Below, in pieces: positions 18,585 to 26,957 of a DNA stretch of 64,000 bases; the stretch's first letter is position 1; every line of letters begins with the position of its first letter. The stretch covers positions 310,001 to 374,000 of the forward strand of contig CALODV010000013.1 of the NCBI GenBank assembly GCA_942492065.1. Direction: 5' to 3'. This stretch comes from G963665815 sp942492065. Its GTDB lineage: Bacteria > Cloacimonadota > Cloacimonadia > Cloacimonadales > JAIOQZ01. Position numbers and translations under genes: made by a program. The notes below the pieces were generated by a model. The model was not told the DNA's origin and did no database searches. It saw only the letters and a program-made list of their open reading frames with translations.

Positions 18585-19679
18585 ATGAAAGATCTTTCAC
18601 TACAGAGATATCCCTATAATCCCAAGGACTTGTTTCATGCCTGGAATACTGCAGATGAGTATATTGCTGATTACATTAGAAACAATAATATTAACAGCAA
18701 AAGAGTATTGATTATTGAAGATGAATTTGGAGCACTTGGTTGTTCTGTTGAAGCAGATAAGAAATACTTTGTGAATGACTCCATTCTTTCAGCGAGAGGA
18801 ATCGAAATTAACAGAGAAGTTAACTTCGTTGAAGACGATGCTGTATACCTCTCTCCCTTTGATGAATTTCCAAGAGACATCGATCTTATCCTTATAAAAA
18901 TTCCAAAGATCAATAATTATCTTGAATTCCTTCTTGATAAACTCAACAGGCTGGACCTTGATATACCCGTTATTGCCGGGGGCATGGACAAATACCTGAA
19001 CCAGTCGATATACAAGATATTCAATAACTATTGTAATAAAGTAACTTTATCGAGAGGATGGAAGAAATCGAGATTGATCTTTGGAGAAATCGGGACAAAC
19101 GTATATAAGAAAGAATTTTATCCTGAGTATGAAGCATGTGGTATGACTCTGCGAAATTACCCTAATACATTCAGTCAGTCCAGACTGGATGCAGGATCAG
19201 CTTTACTGATAAGCAGTTTCGCAACAAAAAAGACTGATGCAGTCAGAATCCTGGATATTGGCTGCGGAAACGGTGTACTGGGGCTTTCACTCGCTCAGAA
19301 ATTTAACAATGCTGAATTGCTTTTTAATGATATATCTTATTCTGCTATTGAATCGGCAAAATACAATGCTGAAACAAACGGAGTCTCAGATAAATCATCA
19401 TTTTACCACTGCTATGCAGCAACAGAAGTTCCTTCAAACTATGTGGACATAGTAATCTGCAATCCACCATTTCATGATAATCATAAAGTAAGTATATACT
19501 CTACCAATGATATGCTTCGAGAAGTGCACCGTATTCTGAAATGTGATGGAGAACTCCACATTGTTTCGAACAGACATCTCAACTATTATAATACTCTTAA
19601 AAGATTATATGGCAATTGTACAACTTACGGGGCTGACCCCAGATATGTAATCTGTAAAAGTGTATGGCAATGCAGATAA
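18585..19679 (+). CDS. RlmG/RsmC-like rRNA guanine-N2 methyltransferase
   Basis: A 364-residue protein with two tandem methyltransferase-like domains, the arrangement of RlmG and RsmC. The N-terminal half is the degenerate domain. The C-terminal half has the SAM-binding motif ILDIGCGNGVLGLSLA (~222-237), the acidic end LLFNDIS (~246) and the catalytic NPPFH (~290-294) typical of N2-guanine methylation of ribosomal RNA. RlmG modifies 23S and RsmC modifies 16S; length and sequence feel closer to RlmG. The ribosome-binding site is AAAGGAATAGCTG. Confidence 0.82.
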   Translation: MKDLSLQRYPYNPKDLFHAWNTADEYIADYIRNNNINSKRVLIIEDEFGALGCSVEADKKYFVNDSILSARGIEINREVNFVEDDAVYLSPFDEFPRDIDLILIKIPKINNYLEFLLDKLNRLDLDIPVIAGGMDKYLNQSIYKIFNNYCNKVTLSRGWKKSRLIFGEIGTNVYKKEFYPEYEACGMTLRNYPNTFSQSRLDAGSALLISSFATKKTDAVRILDIGCGNGVLGLSLAQKFNNAELLFNDISYSAIESAKYNAETNGVSDKSSFYHCYAATEVPSNYVDIVICNPPFHDNHKVSIYSTNDMLREVHRILKCDGELHIVSNRHLNYYNTLKRLYGNCTTYGADPRYVICKSVWQCR

Positions 19680-22448
19680 CTACTTCATTAATACCATTTT
19701 CATAGTTTTAGAAACTTCAGATGTGGATAATTTACAGAAATATACTCCTGAACTAACCTGCTTATTATTATTGTCTGAACCATTCCATTCTAACTTATGA
19801 ATCCCTGAGTTCATCCTTCTATTCACAAGAGTTCTTACAGCCTGACCTTTAATATTATAAATTGTAATATTAACATTTGACTCATTTTCAAGACTGAATG
19901 ACAGATGAGTAGAAGGGTTAAACGGATTAGGATAGCACCGTAGTGAATTCTCTGCAGATGGAGAAATAGAGTCATTATCATCAGAGCGGATGTATTCATT
20001 AACACCAATATCAATTACTTCCTTTGAATCCCAATCACCATCCATAATTCTTGGATTTGAGTAAATATCGAAATACGGGAAGGAATAATCATCGATGAGA
20101 TTGGTTCCGCTGTCAATGCAAGGTGAAGCTCCTGATAATCTGAAAGACTGATTTTCATCTTCCAGAAATTCCGGTTTATCCCAGATAATTGCTTCTGTAT
20201 AGACATCATCTCTGGATCTGAGATACCCTCCGGCATTTTTGTTCAACAGACAATTTGTAAAACTTATACTGCAGCCCGAATTAATAATAAATGGGGAAGT
20301 AAAGTCATCTGAATAAATTATTGAGTTTACAGCGTCAATTGATGTATTTAGTGAATAGATTCGCTGTTCAACAAGATTTGAGTTAATCATACTGATCTGA
20401 CTATCATAAAGCTTCATATCATTGTCAGATGATGTATTCCCGGTAATTACAGTATTATCAATCGTTATTTCTGAGTCTTCTGAAACAAGAATACCTGAAA
20501 AAACGGACTGAGCACCAATCTGACTGTTATTAATAACCTTACATGACTTCAGAGTAAGATTAGCATCATCAACATAAACTACAGCTGATTTCCTTTTAAG
20601 TCTACCTTCTTCCAAAGTATAAACAGTGTTATCACGAATAATAGTGTTCTTCAACTCTAAAGAAGCTCTGTTTTCGACACTGATATTGCTCTCCCCAATA
20701 CTGAGGATATTAGATATATGGCAATAATCAATACTGCTTTCAACTGATTCTTCACCTGAAAATCTGAGACCGTTCCAGTAATCATCTGATGAAGTAAAAA
20801 CAACAGGAGCATCTTCAGTACCATCAACAAGAAGCCTTCCGTTTACAAACAATTCAGAATGAGGAGCCATGAAAACAGTTGTTCCGGCTTCAATTCTCAG
20901 TTCTACTCCTTCATTTATTGCCAGGTCACCCGACACGTAAACATTTTCTGATGACCATACTGTGTTTTCAGTTAAGGATACTTCTGTAACAACTCCTTCA
21001 ATACATGTACCGGCAACTCTGATTGATTTGGAAGTGACTCCGTTTAAATCTGTACAAATTGAAATATTCCCGTTGTACTCTCCCTCTTCCGCCGGGTTAA
21101 AATAGACATGAATTTCAGTGTATGCATCAGGAGAAACGACTATATCGCTCAAGATTGCTCTACGTTGAAATGATCCTTCTCCAAGGGTATATCCTTCCGG
21201 AGCTGTAATTTCTGAGATAAGTAGAGTATGCGTTGTGTTATTGAATAATGAGAATGTGAGTTCAGATTCACTATTACTTATTCCCTGCACAGGAAATGCC
21301 AGAGATTCCGTATCAGTTATAAATGGAGGAAGAAAATCAGGATTGTTTAGATCTAGTGATGTAAAAACTTTGGAATCCTTATCCCAGTTATACAGTATTG
21401 TATTATTGTTTCTATCCGAGACAGCATTATCTGCCGGAAAATCGCCTGTATATAATTTGAAAGAGGTTCTTTCATCAAAGATACAGAATCTGGAGTGGGA
21501 AAATCCCAGAATTTTGCTTACTCCACCGACATTGACAGTTCTGTAATTGTTATATTCCGTATCACTTAATTCTAGAGAAACAGTCTTTGTTTCTGGATTT
21601 ATCAATAATCCCTTTTGTGTTCTTGAATGGGTATTGAGGAGCAGTGAATTGTTAAATGTATACAGTTCAGCATAATTTAACTCATCATTTATTTCATAAA
21701 TTGTATCTAAGATATCCAGTGTAACCGGATCAACAGAATATATACTACTGTTGACAGAAACTATTTCACCTTTGTTATAATCTGTGTTTTTGTGAATATT
21801 CATTCCATAGCAATTACCATACTCTGTAAACAACAACTGGTTACCGAAAAAGTTTGAGTTGCCCGAATAAAACAGCATGTTGTCATCAAACCTTAATACA
21901 AGTGTTCTACCTTGAGAAACAGCAGTCCCGTCATTTTCCATCACATCAAAAATATAGGGAAGATATATGAGATTTGTGTCTTCGCGATAAATTATATTCT
22001 TTATACTGTAATAAGTGGCCTGAGTCTCAGAGTGATTATCTGCATGAGTGTATGTGCTTATCAGCTCAGAAGTTTCAACATCAAACAGATTTACAGAAAA
22101 AGTGCTGTGATGAGTGAGTTCCCCAACTTTGCACTCATCACGGTTAACTGTTAAAAGATAAGTATTACTTTCATAGCTGAAAACTTTGAAAACCTGAACA
22201 GATTGATTTAGTTCTACAAGATTAGTAATAGAATTGTCTGTTAGTTCAGCAATGATGTTGCTACCGGTATTATCTATACCGTGTACAATAATATCATTTA
22301 AGTTGTTACCGGAAACATCAAACAATTGAGCAGAGCTGATTTCCCTATAGTTATTTAACTCAGCTTGCTCTAAAAGAGTCGAAATATCAATATTTCCCCA
22401 AAGACAAACAGCAAAAAGATACAAAAACAGTATCATACACTTTTTCAT
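19680..22448 (-). CDS. Secreted surface protein with beta-helix and C-terminal sorting domain
   Basis: A 922-residue protein with signal peptide MKKCMILFLYLFAVCLWG. Residues ~20-390 form a WD/propeller-like region. An Ig-like anchor domain follows (~400-495, ending VTSKSIRVAGTC). A right-handed parallel beta-helix typical of pectate-lyase-like proteins spans ~515-800 (AGTTVFMAPHSELFVNGRLL, then CHISNILSIGESNISVENRA). The C-terminal ~85 residues are the FCB sorting/FlgD-like Ig module: YPNPFNPSTHLSFSLE, INIKGQ-like YNIKGQ, SSGVYF and the end MKMVLMK. This predicts export to the cell surface. A small hairpin lies in its leader (22460-22477). Confidence 0.78.
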   Translation of the reverse strand: MKKCMILFLYLFAVCLWGNIDISTLLEQAELNNYREISSAQLFDVSGNNLNDIIVHGIDNTGSNIIAELTDNSITNLVELNQSVQVFKVFSYESNTYLLTVNRDECKVGELTHHSTFSVNLFDVETSELISTYTHADNHSETQATYYSIKNIIYREDTNLIYLPYIFDVMENDGTAVSQGRTLVLRFDDNMLFYSGNSNFFGNQLLFTEYGNCYGMNIHKNTDYNKGEIVSVNSSIYSVDPVTLDILDTIYEINDELNYAELYTFNNSLLLNTHSRTQKGLLINPETKTVSLELSDTEYNNYRTVNVGGVSKILGFSHSRFCIFDERTSFKLYTGDFPADNAVSDRNNNTILYNWDKDSKVFTSLDLNNPDFLPPFITDTESLAFPVQGISNSESELTFSLFNNTTHTLLISEITAPEGYTLGEGSFQRRAILSDIVVSPDAYTEIHVYFNPAEEGEYNGNISICTDLNGVTSKSIRVAGTCIEGVVTEVSLTENTVWSSENVYVSGDLAINEGVELRIEAGTTVFMAPHSELFVNGRLLVDGTEDAPVVFTSSDDYWNGLRFSGEESVESSIDYCHISNILSIGESNISVENRASLELKNTIIRDNTVYTLEEGRLKRKSAVVYVDDANLTLKSCKVINNSQIGAQSVFSGILVSEDSEITIDNTVITGNTSSDNDMKLYDSQISMINSNLVEQRIYSLNTSIDAVNSIIYSDDFTSPFIINSGCSISFTNCLLNKNAGGYLRSRDDVYTEAIIWDKPEFLEDENQSFRLSGASPCIDSGTNLIDDYSFPYFDIYSNPRIMDGDWDSKEVIDIGVNEYIRSDDNDSISPSAENSLRCYPNPFNPSTHLSFSLENESNVNITIYNIKGQAVRTLVNRRMNSGIHKLEWNGSDNNNKQVSSGVYFCKLSTSEVSKTMKMVLMK

Positions 22449-22459
22449 GATTCCCCCGT

Positions 22460-22477
22460 GTTTATACCCCTATAAAC
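22460..22477 (-). promoter_or_regulatory. Leader hairpin before the 922-residue surface protein gene
   Basis: On the coding strand a perfect GTTTATA / TATAAAC stem closes a GGGG loop, directly 5' of the ACGGGGGAATC ribosome-binding site. Similar GG-loop hairpins are favoured by CsrA, and a csrA gene is in the window, but the match to a CsrA site is only suggestive. Confidence 0.35.
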
Positions 22478-22577
22478 AGGATCATTTTATTTTTAGTGAA
22501 TTTAATGCAAATATTATTCCATATATAAAAGTTTCAAGCAAAAAGTATTTGAAATGAGAAAAACAGGCAATGTTTTT

Positions 22578-23528
22578 TTATTTTTTTTCATTGAACCCAA
22601 TCACAAAGACTGTTGAATTTTCGCTCAATTCTATTGATATTTCACCTGACATGGATTGGATTGTTCTCCTGATTTCACTAAGGTAAATTGAATGTTCGCT
22701 TGCCGGTTTGTTATCCCTGAATAGTGTAAAGTCATGGTCAAAAAAACGTTCCCTTTCTTGTTCAGACAAAATCAGACCATCCACTTTTGTATTTAGGAAA
22801 ATCTTGTCCCCCATTTTCTTTGAACTTAACAAAACTGTATTACCCTTGTCAACATGGTATACAATTTCTATAAGTTTCAGCATTACCGTGATCAAAGCGT
22901 TAAAATTCAGTTTCATGTAGTTATCTTCCGAATCAATGCTCTGCATCAGTTTGCAATCAGGATATGAGGTAGACATCATCATAATTATCTCATTAAAAAA
23001 GCTGCTTGTAGAAAACAATGAGTACTTTCTGTCTGCTGTTTTAGAAATATCATATACTTCATTAAGGTTCCGGATCAGCTTTCTGCTTTCATTCACAATA
23101 ATCTGAAGAAATGTTTTATCGTCATTACCATCAGGTGCATTCTTCAGCATTTTTCTGGCAAAACCGTTTATTGATGTCAAAGATGTTGTTGCATCTATCA
23201 GGAAGTTATCATAATTACTGTATCTGCTTTTAGTTATAACCGGATTGAACACCCAGTAATCCCTTTTCCCATCTTTGATTTTCTTTAAGTTGTATTCCTT
23301 ACCGTTAGAAAGCATTACTCGGGAAGCAGAATAGTTTTCATCAAGAATAGAAGGCAGAAACTCTGTGCTTATCAACGAACTAAACACAGGGAAAAGCATA
23401 GTTGCTTCGATCTCAGAGGATAATATCTGACGAATAAGAGGATTAATGTAAATAATATTCTGTTCCTCTGAGCATATTATCCCTGATGATACCTCATCCA
23501 GAAGAAATCTTAAATCAGTTCTCTTCAT
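22578..23528 (-). CDS. Degenerate sensor kinase-like protein lacking the phospho-accepting histidine
   Basis: A 316-residue cytoplasmic protein. An N-terminal PAS-like region (~1-95) is followed by a segment that aligns with a histidine-kinase dimerisation helix: FLIDATTSLTSINGFARKML (~105-124). There the usual S-H-E-L-R-T-P-L-T-S-I has lost its histidine. The C-terminal ~180 residues look like a worn ATPase domain (NFNALITVMLKLIEIVYHVD in place of the N-box) with no clear G-boxes. It is unlikely to autophosphorylate and may act as a binding or scaffolding partner. It follows the HisC-like aminotransferase gene by 3 nt, so the pair is co-transcribed. Confidence 0.6.
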   Translation of the reverse strand: MKRTDLRFLLDEVSSGIICSEEQNIIYINPLIRQILSSEIEATMLFPVFSSLISTEFLPSILDENYSASRVMLSNGKEYNLKKIKDGKRDYWVFNPVITKSRYSNYDNFLIDATTSLTSINGFARKMLKNAPDGNDDKTFLQIIVNESRKLIRNLNEVYDISKTADRKYSLFSTSSFFNEIIMMMSTSYPDCKLMQSIDSEDNYMKLNFNALITVMLKLIEIVYHVDKGNTVLLSSKKMGDKIFLNTKVDGLILSEQERERFFDHDFTLFRDNKPASEHSIYLSEIRRTIQSMSGEISIELSENSTVFVIGFNEKK

Positions 23529-23531
23529 CTG

Positions 23532-24602
23532 TTACTCCTTTTCAAGGAAAGCTTTCACTGTGTTGATAAAGTACTCGTTCTGCTCAGGAGATGCAATTGT
23601 AACCCTCAAATAATTTCTGAGCAGCGGATGGGCACCTATTGCTCTTACAGCTATTTCATTATCCGATAAGTACTGATGCAGCTCTGCAGATTTTCTCCCT
23701 ATGGTAAACGGTATGAAGTTAGTATCAGTCTTATGACACTTCAATCCTTTCATACAACTCAATTCAGAAAGCGTTTTATCTCTTTCAGAAATAACGAGTT
23801 CATTGTGACCCAGAAATTCATTTTTATGTTCCAGAATACTACAGACAAAAGTCTTGGTGAGATTACTCATGTGAAAGAAAGTCATCACCTTACCGATTTC
23901 AGAAATATACTTCCTGTTAGACAGCATATAACCGAATCTCAAGCCGGCAGATGAAAACGCTTTGGAGAAAGATCTGATCAGAATCAAATTATCGTACTCA
24001 CTAAGCTTATCAGCAAATGTTACACCGGAAAATTCGTAATATGTTTCGTCTATCAGCACAGGTTTATCTGTTGATTCAATTATTTTAATGATCTTTTCAG
24101 TATTAAGCAGATTTCCGGTGGGATTGTTAGGATTGCACAGAATAGCCAGTCTGCATTCCGGTTTGTTTATCTCAGCAATGTACTCATCCACATCAAAATC
24201 AAAGTCCTCGTTAAGATGCTGGAATTTTACGGGCATACCTATGGCAGTCGAGTATGTTTTATAATCAAAGTAGGATGGAGCAAGGGAGTAGGCATAATCT
24301 CCTTCACGCCCTCTAAGAGATGTAAACAGGTAGTACAGCATTTCATCTGCGCCATTACCATATACAAAGTTCTCTGAAGTCAGCCCGAAACCGATATAAT
24401 CTGTAAGTTTATGTTCCAGCTCAGCAGTTATATCCTGAAAGTATCTGTTCAGGTGGACATTCTCCATCTTATTGAGAAATGTCGCTTTTATCAACTGATA
24501 CGGATCAAGGCTGCTTTCATTCAGACACATCATGTGCTTCTTCAATGGGACATCTATAATTGCAGGTTTACGTTTTTCAAGATCTTTACGGAATCTGTAC
24601 AT
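23532..24602 (-). CDS. hisC: Histidinol-phosphate aminotransferase-family PLP enzyme
   Basis: A 356-residue class I/II aminotransferase. ILCNPNNPTGNLLN (~154-167) is the PLP-ring-binding stretch, LIDETYYEF (~185) has the conserved aspartate and tyrosine, and IRSFSKAFSSAGLRFGYML (~209-227) contains the PLP lysine and phosphate-binding arginine. Family enzymes convert histidinol-phosphate and 2-oxoglutarate, but some act on tyrosine, threonine-phosphate or other substrates. No other histidine-biosynthesis gene is nearby, so the specific substrate is uncertain. The downstream partner is a degenerate kinase-like gene. Confidence 0.78.
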   Translation of the reverse strand: MYRFRKDLEKRKPAIIDVPLKKHMMCLNESSLDPYQLIKATFLNKMENVHLNRYFQDITAELEHKLTDYIGFGLTSENFVYGNGADEMLYYLFTSLRGREGDYAYSLAPSYFDYKTYSTAIGMPVKFQHLNEDFDFDVDEYIAEINKPECRLAILCNPNNPTGNLLNTEKIIKIIESTDKPVLIDETYYEFSGVTFADKLSEYDNLILIRSFSKAFSSAGLRFGYMLSNRKYISEIGKVMTFFHMSNLTKTFVCSILEHKNEFLGHNELVISERDKTLSELSCMKGLKCHKTDTNFIPFTIGRKSAELHQYLSDNEIAVRAIGAHPLLRNYLRVTIASPEQNEYFINTVKAFLEKE

Positions 24603-24840
24603 GGTTTAATACCTTTCTAAAGTTTTTCTTTATTGAGATGATAATAGTTTTTCTGTCAAGAACAGTATTTTACTTCATATAATTTGCTAAAATTCAATAG
24701 AATTAATCCCCTCGAAAACCAAATACGATGTTTACATAACTAATAGTAGATAGGTCTTTTAAAACAGAAAGTCAGTGGATACTATGATTCAATGTATTAG
24801 CCTTCAACAAAGTATGATATTTTTTTAATTGATGGTATTT
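24603..24840. other. Intergenic region upstream of the hisC-like gene
   Basis: AT-rich, with no gene. On the minus strand a TTGACA-like box lies about 55 nt before the hisC-like start, without a convincing -10. Nothing else was recognised. Confidence 0.3.
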
Positions 24841-25041
24841 TCTCTTTTTTACTGTATAATAAATTTAACCGTTAAGAAATCCTGAAGCCTTGGAAGGAGT
24901 TCAGGAAGAATTTATGGTTCCAGTTTACTGGAAATACATTTTAAAAAGAGGGCTTTTCGATGAAATTTACAATTTCATCAACTTCTCCATTTGCTTTTGT
25001 TTCGTTTTCTTTGGCACCAAAGAAAATGAAGAGTGCATTTT
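24841..25041 (+). repeat. Structured dispersed repeat, copy A (possible small RNA)
   Basis: Shares ~115 bp of close similarity and a further tail with copy B (34900-35057). It starts with an extended -10 box TGTATAAT (24853-24860). Four hairpins follow: TCCTGAA/TTCAGGA, TTCCAGT/ACTGGAA, GATGAAATT/AATTTCATC (24959-24979, missing from copy B) and TTTTCTTTGG/CCAAAGAAAA (25007-25028). Differences between copies tend to keep pairing. No open reading frame is shared, so it is more likely an RNA or a mobile repeat than a gene. Confidence 0.6.
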
Positions 25042-25185
25042 TCTAAGAAATGTCTGCTAAAAATCCTTCCAATTTTCTTGAAGTCAGATTTTCAAGAAAA
25101 AACGGGGGGGCATTCCAAGAGACGATTTACCTTGACAGATACTTATTCAATTATTTATATATGGATAAATTTTTAAGGAGTGTAT

Positions 25186-25728
25186 ATGAAGAAAGTAAAC
25201 TATTTTATCATGATAGCTCTGTTAGTGCTTATAGCTGGATGTGCATCTTCCAATGGACACACTAAACATTTGCCCTCATTGGATACAGGTAAATTCATCC
25301 CATCCGAATCTGATGACAGACTAACTCAATATGATTACAGCAGACTTAACGATCATGGTCTTATTGTGTTTACGTATGATTTTACAGGATTATCAGGACA
25401 TAAAAAAGAAGGGATTAGAGTCATTGAAGTTCCTATGAAAGGGAATAAGAATAGTGATGTTTTTAACAAGATATTCAGAGTAGATGGTGTTCAAACTCTT
25501 CACAGATTCAGAGGTGTTTCAGCAGAAGTACAAATGATGGCAATCAGGGGAAAAGTAGTTTATGGTGGTTGTCTGAAAATTGATGTGAGTGATATTGATA
25601 ACGTTGATGTCGTGCAAGTATTGGACAAAAGAGATGAGCTGAATAAAACACTTTCTGGGAAGAACTGTAAGCTAAATATTGATGAAATTGAAGTTAAGCT
25701 GATGAAAGCCAGAATATTCGCCAGTTGA
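25186..25728 (+). CDS. Small lipoprotein of unknown function
   Basis: A 180-residue protein. The start at 25186 is chosen because AAGGAG lies 5 nt upstream; a GTG six bases earlier is less likely. The signal MKKVNYFIMIALLVLIAGC is a textbook lipoprotein leader with the modified cysteine at 19. The mature part contains ILRP-like beta segments and ends VKLMKARIFAS. I recognise no family. It stands alone, with structured repeat A upstream and a relic of the helicase gene start downstream. Confidence 0.6.
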   Translation: MKKVNYFIMIALLVLIAGCASSNGHTKHLPSLDTGKFIPSESDDRLTQYDYSRLNDHGLIVFTYDFTGLSGHKKEGIRVIEVPMKGNKNSDVFNKIFRVDGVQTLHRFRGVSAEVQMMAIRGKVVYGGCLKIDVSDIDNVDVVQVLDKRDELNKTLSGKNCKLNIDEIEVKLMKARIFAS

Positions 25729-25750
25729 TAGCTCTTAGTTTGAATGAATA

Positions 25751-25840
25751 AGATTTTCTGATATCACTTAAAAACGAAATGAAAGGAAACTGATATTACG
25801 CAATATTGCAGGTCAGAGAGCTGTTCTCGAAAATGTTCTC
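25751..25840 (+). pseudogene. Relic copy of the 5' end of the mrfA-like helicase gene
   Basis: About 90 bp resemble helicase codons at 26981-27060: AGATTTT.TGAT.TCACT.AAAAA, then CTGATATT.CGCAATATTGCAGGTCAG. A one-base deletion and several substitutions break the frame. It lies just upstream of the TPR gene promoter. Confidence 0.75.
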
Positions 25841-25853
25841 GATAGAGTTGAAC

Positions 25854-25882
25854 TTGACAATTAATATACTCTTATCTATAAT
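25854..25882 (+). promoter_or_regulatory. Perfect-consensus sigma-70 promoter of the TPR gene
   Basis: TTGACA (25854-25859), a 17-bp spacer and TATAAT (25877-25882). Both hexamers and the spacing are exact consensus, 43 nt before the TPR protein start. Confidence 0.85.
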
Positions 25883-25924
25883 TATTAAAGAAAATACTAA
25901 CTATCAATAATTTAGGAGATATAT

Positions 25925-26893
25925 ATGACCAAGTTTCATATTGTGCTTTTCTTGTCTGCTTTTTTGATCACAGTCTTAACAGCATCACCTTCACCGGAAT
26001 TTTTGAAAGCAGAAAAAGCAATTGCCGAAGATGACTATGAATTAGCTATTGAATTATATAGTTCAATTATTGAGTCTGATCCGGAGAATGCAGAAGCATA
26101 TTTCCTGAGGGGAGTCGCGAATTTAGAAGAAACAGATGATGATTTAGCTCTGGATGATCTCAATAAAGCTCAAGAACTTGGTTACAAGAATATCTACTTG
26201 TATTATTATCGAGGTTTATCATACGAAAGTCTGATTGAATATGATAAAGCAATATCTGATCTTACAGTTTTTCTGGATGATTCATCCAGTAAACCAGATT
26301 CTATTTTGATTAAGGCATATAAATCTCGAGGGTGGTGTCGAAATGATTTGAAAGATTATTCCGGCTCTATTGAAGATTGCACAAAAGCAATCGAACTTAA
26401 TCCAATGGATGTTAATGCAAACTTCCAGAGAGCAACCGTATTGTTTAAGGACAAGCAGTATGCAAAATCAATAAATGAATTCATACGACTTGCAAAGTTG
26501 TTCCCGAAGAAAAATAAAATTGCCAGAAAACGCATTATTTTCATAAAACTTGAAACTGGTGATTATAGCGGGGTGATTAGAGATTGTACACAATTGCTGG
26601 ATGAAGGTTATCGAAAGTGTTCATTGTATCAATTACGTGCAGAAGCCTACTTAGGACTCAAGGATTATGAGAAAGCCCTTGCTGATATAAAAACAGCTCT
26701 CAATGATTTCGAAAAGCATGAGAAAATTCTTGATTACAGGAAAATTGCGCAGATTAAAGCAAGAGCGATACTGGGATTAGGGTATGTTAAAGATGCTGAA
26801 AGTTATATTAACAAGGCATTACAGCAAGATCCGGATAATACTGAGTTTCTTAAAATCAAACAGGAAATACTTGAAGCTTCAAAGAAAAAGTAG
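25925..26893 (+). CDS. Secreted TPR-repeat protein
   Basis: A 322-residue protein with a signal peptide (MTKFHIVLFLSAFLITVLTA) followed by about eight tetratricopeptide repeats. The first is LKAEKAIAEDDYELAIELYS; others include NAEAYFLRGVANLEETDDDL, SGSIEDCTKAIELNPMDVNA and YLGLKDYEKALADIKTALND. TPR arrays bind partner proteins, and this one should act in the periplasm. The ribosome-binding site is AGGAGATAT. It is driven by a perfect consensus promoter and sits between a relic and the intact start of the downstream helicase gene, which suggests it was inserted there. Confidence 0.8.
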   Translation: MTKFHIVLFLSAFLITVLTASPSPEFLKAEKAIAEDDYELAIELYSSIIESDPENAEAYFLRGVANLEETDDDLALDDLNKAQELGYKNIYLYYYRGLSYESLIEYDKAISDLTVFLDDSSSKPDSILIKAYKSRGWCRNDLKDYSGSIEDCTKAIELNPMDVNANFQRATVLFKDKQYAKSINEFIRLAKLFPKKNKIARKRIIFIKLETGDYSGVIRDCTQLLDEGYRKCSLYQLRAEAYLGLKDYEKALADIKTALNDFEKHEKILDYRKIAQIKARAILGLGYVKDAESYINKALQQDPDNTEFLKIKQEILEASKKK

Positions 26894-26957
26894 TTTATAT
26901 ACTTTTACATATTTCAATAGAACTTGACATCCGAACATCTCCATTCTTCAATGCTGC

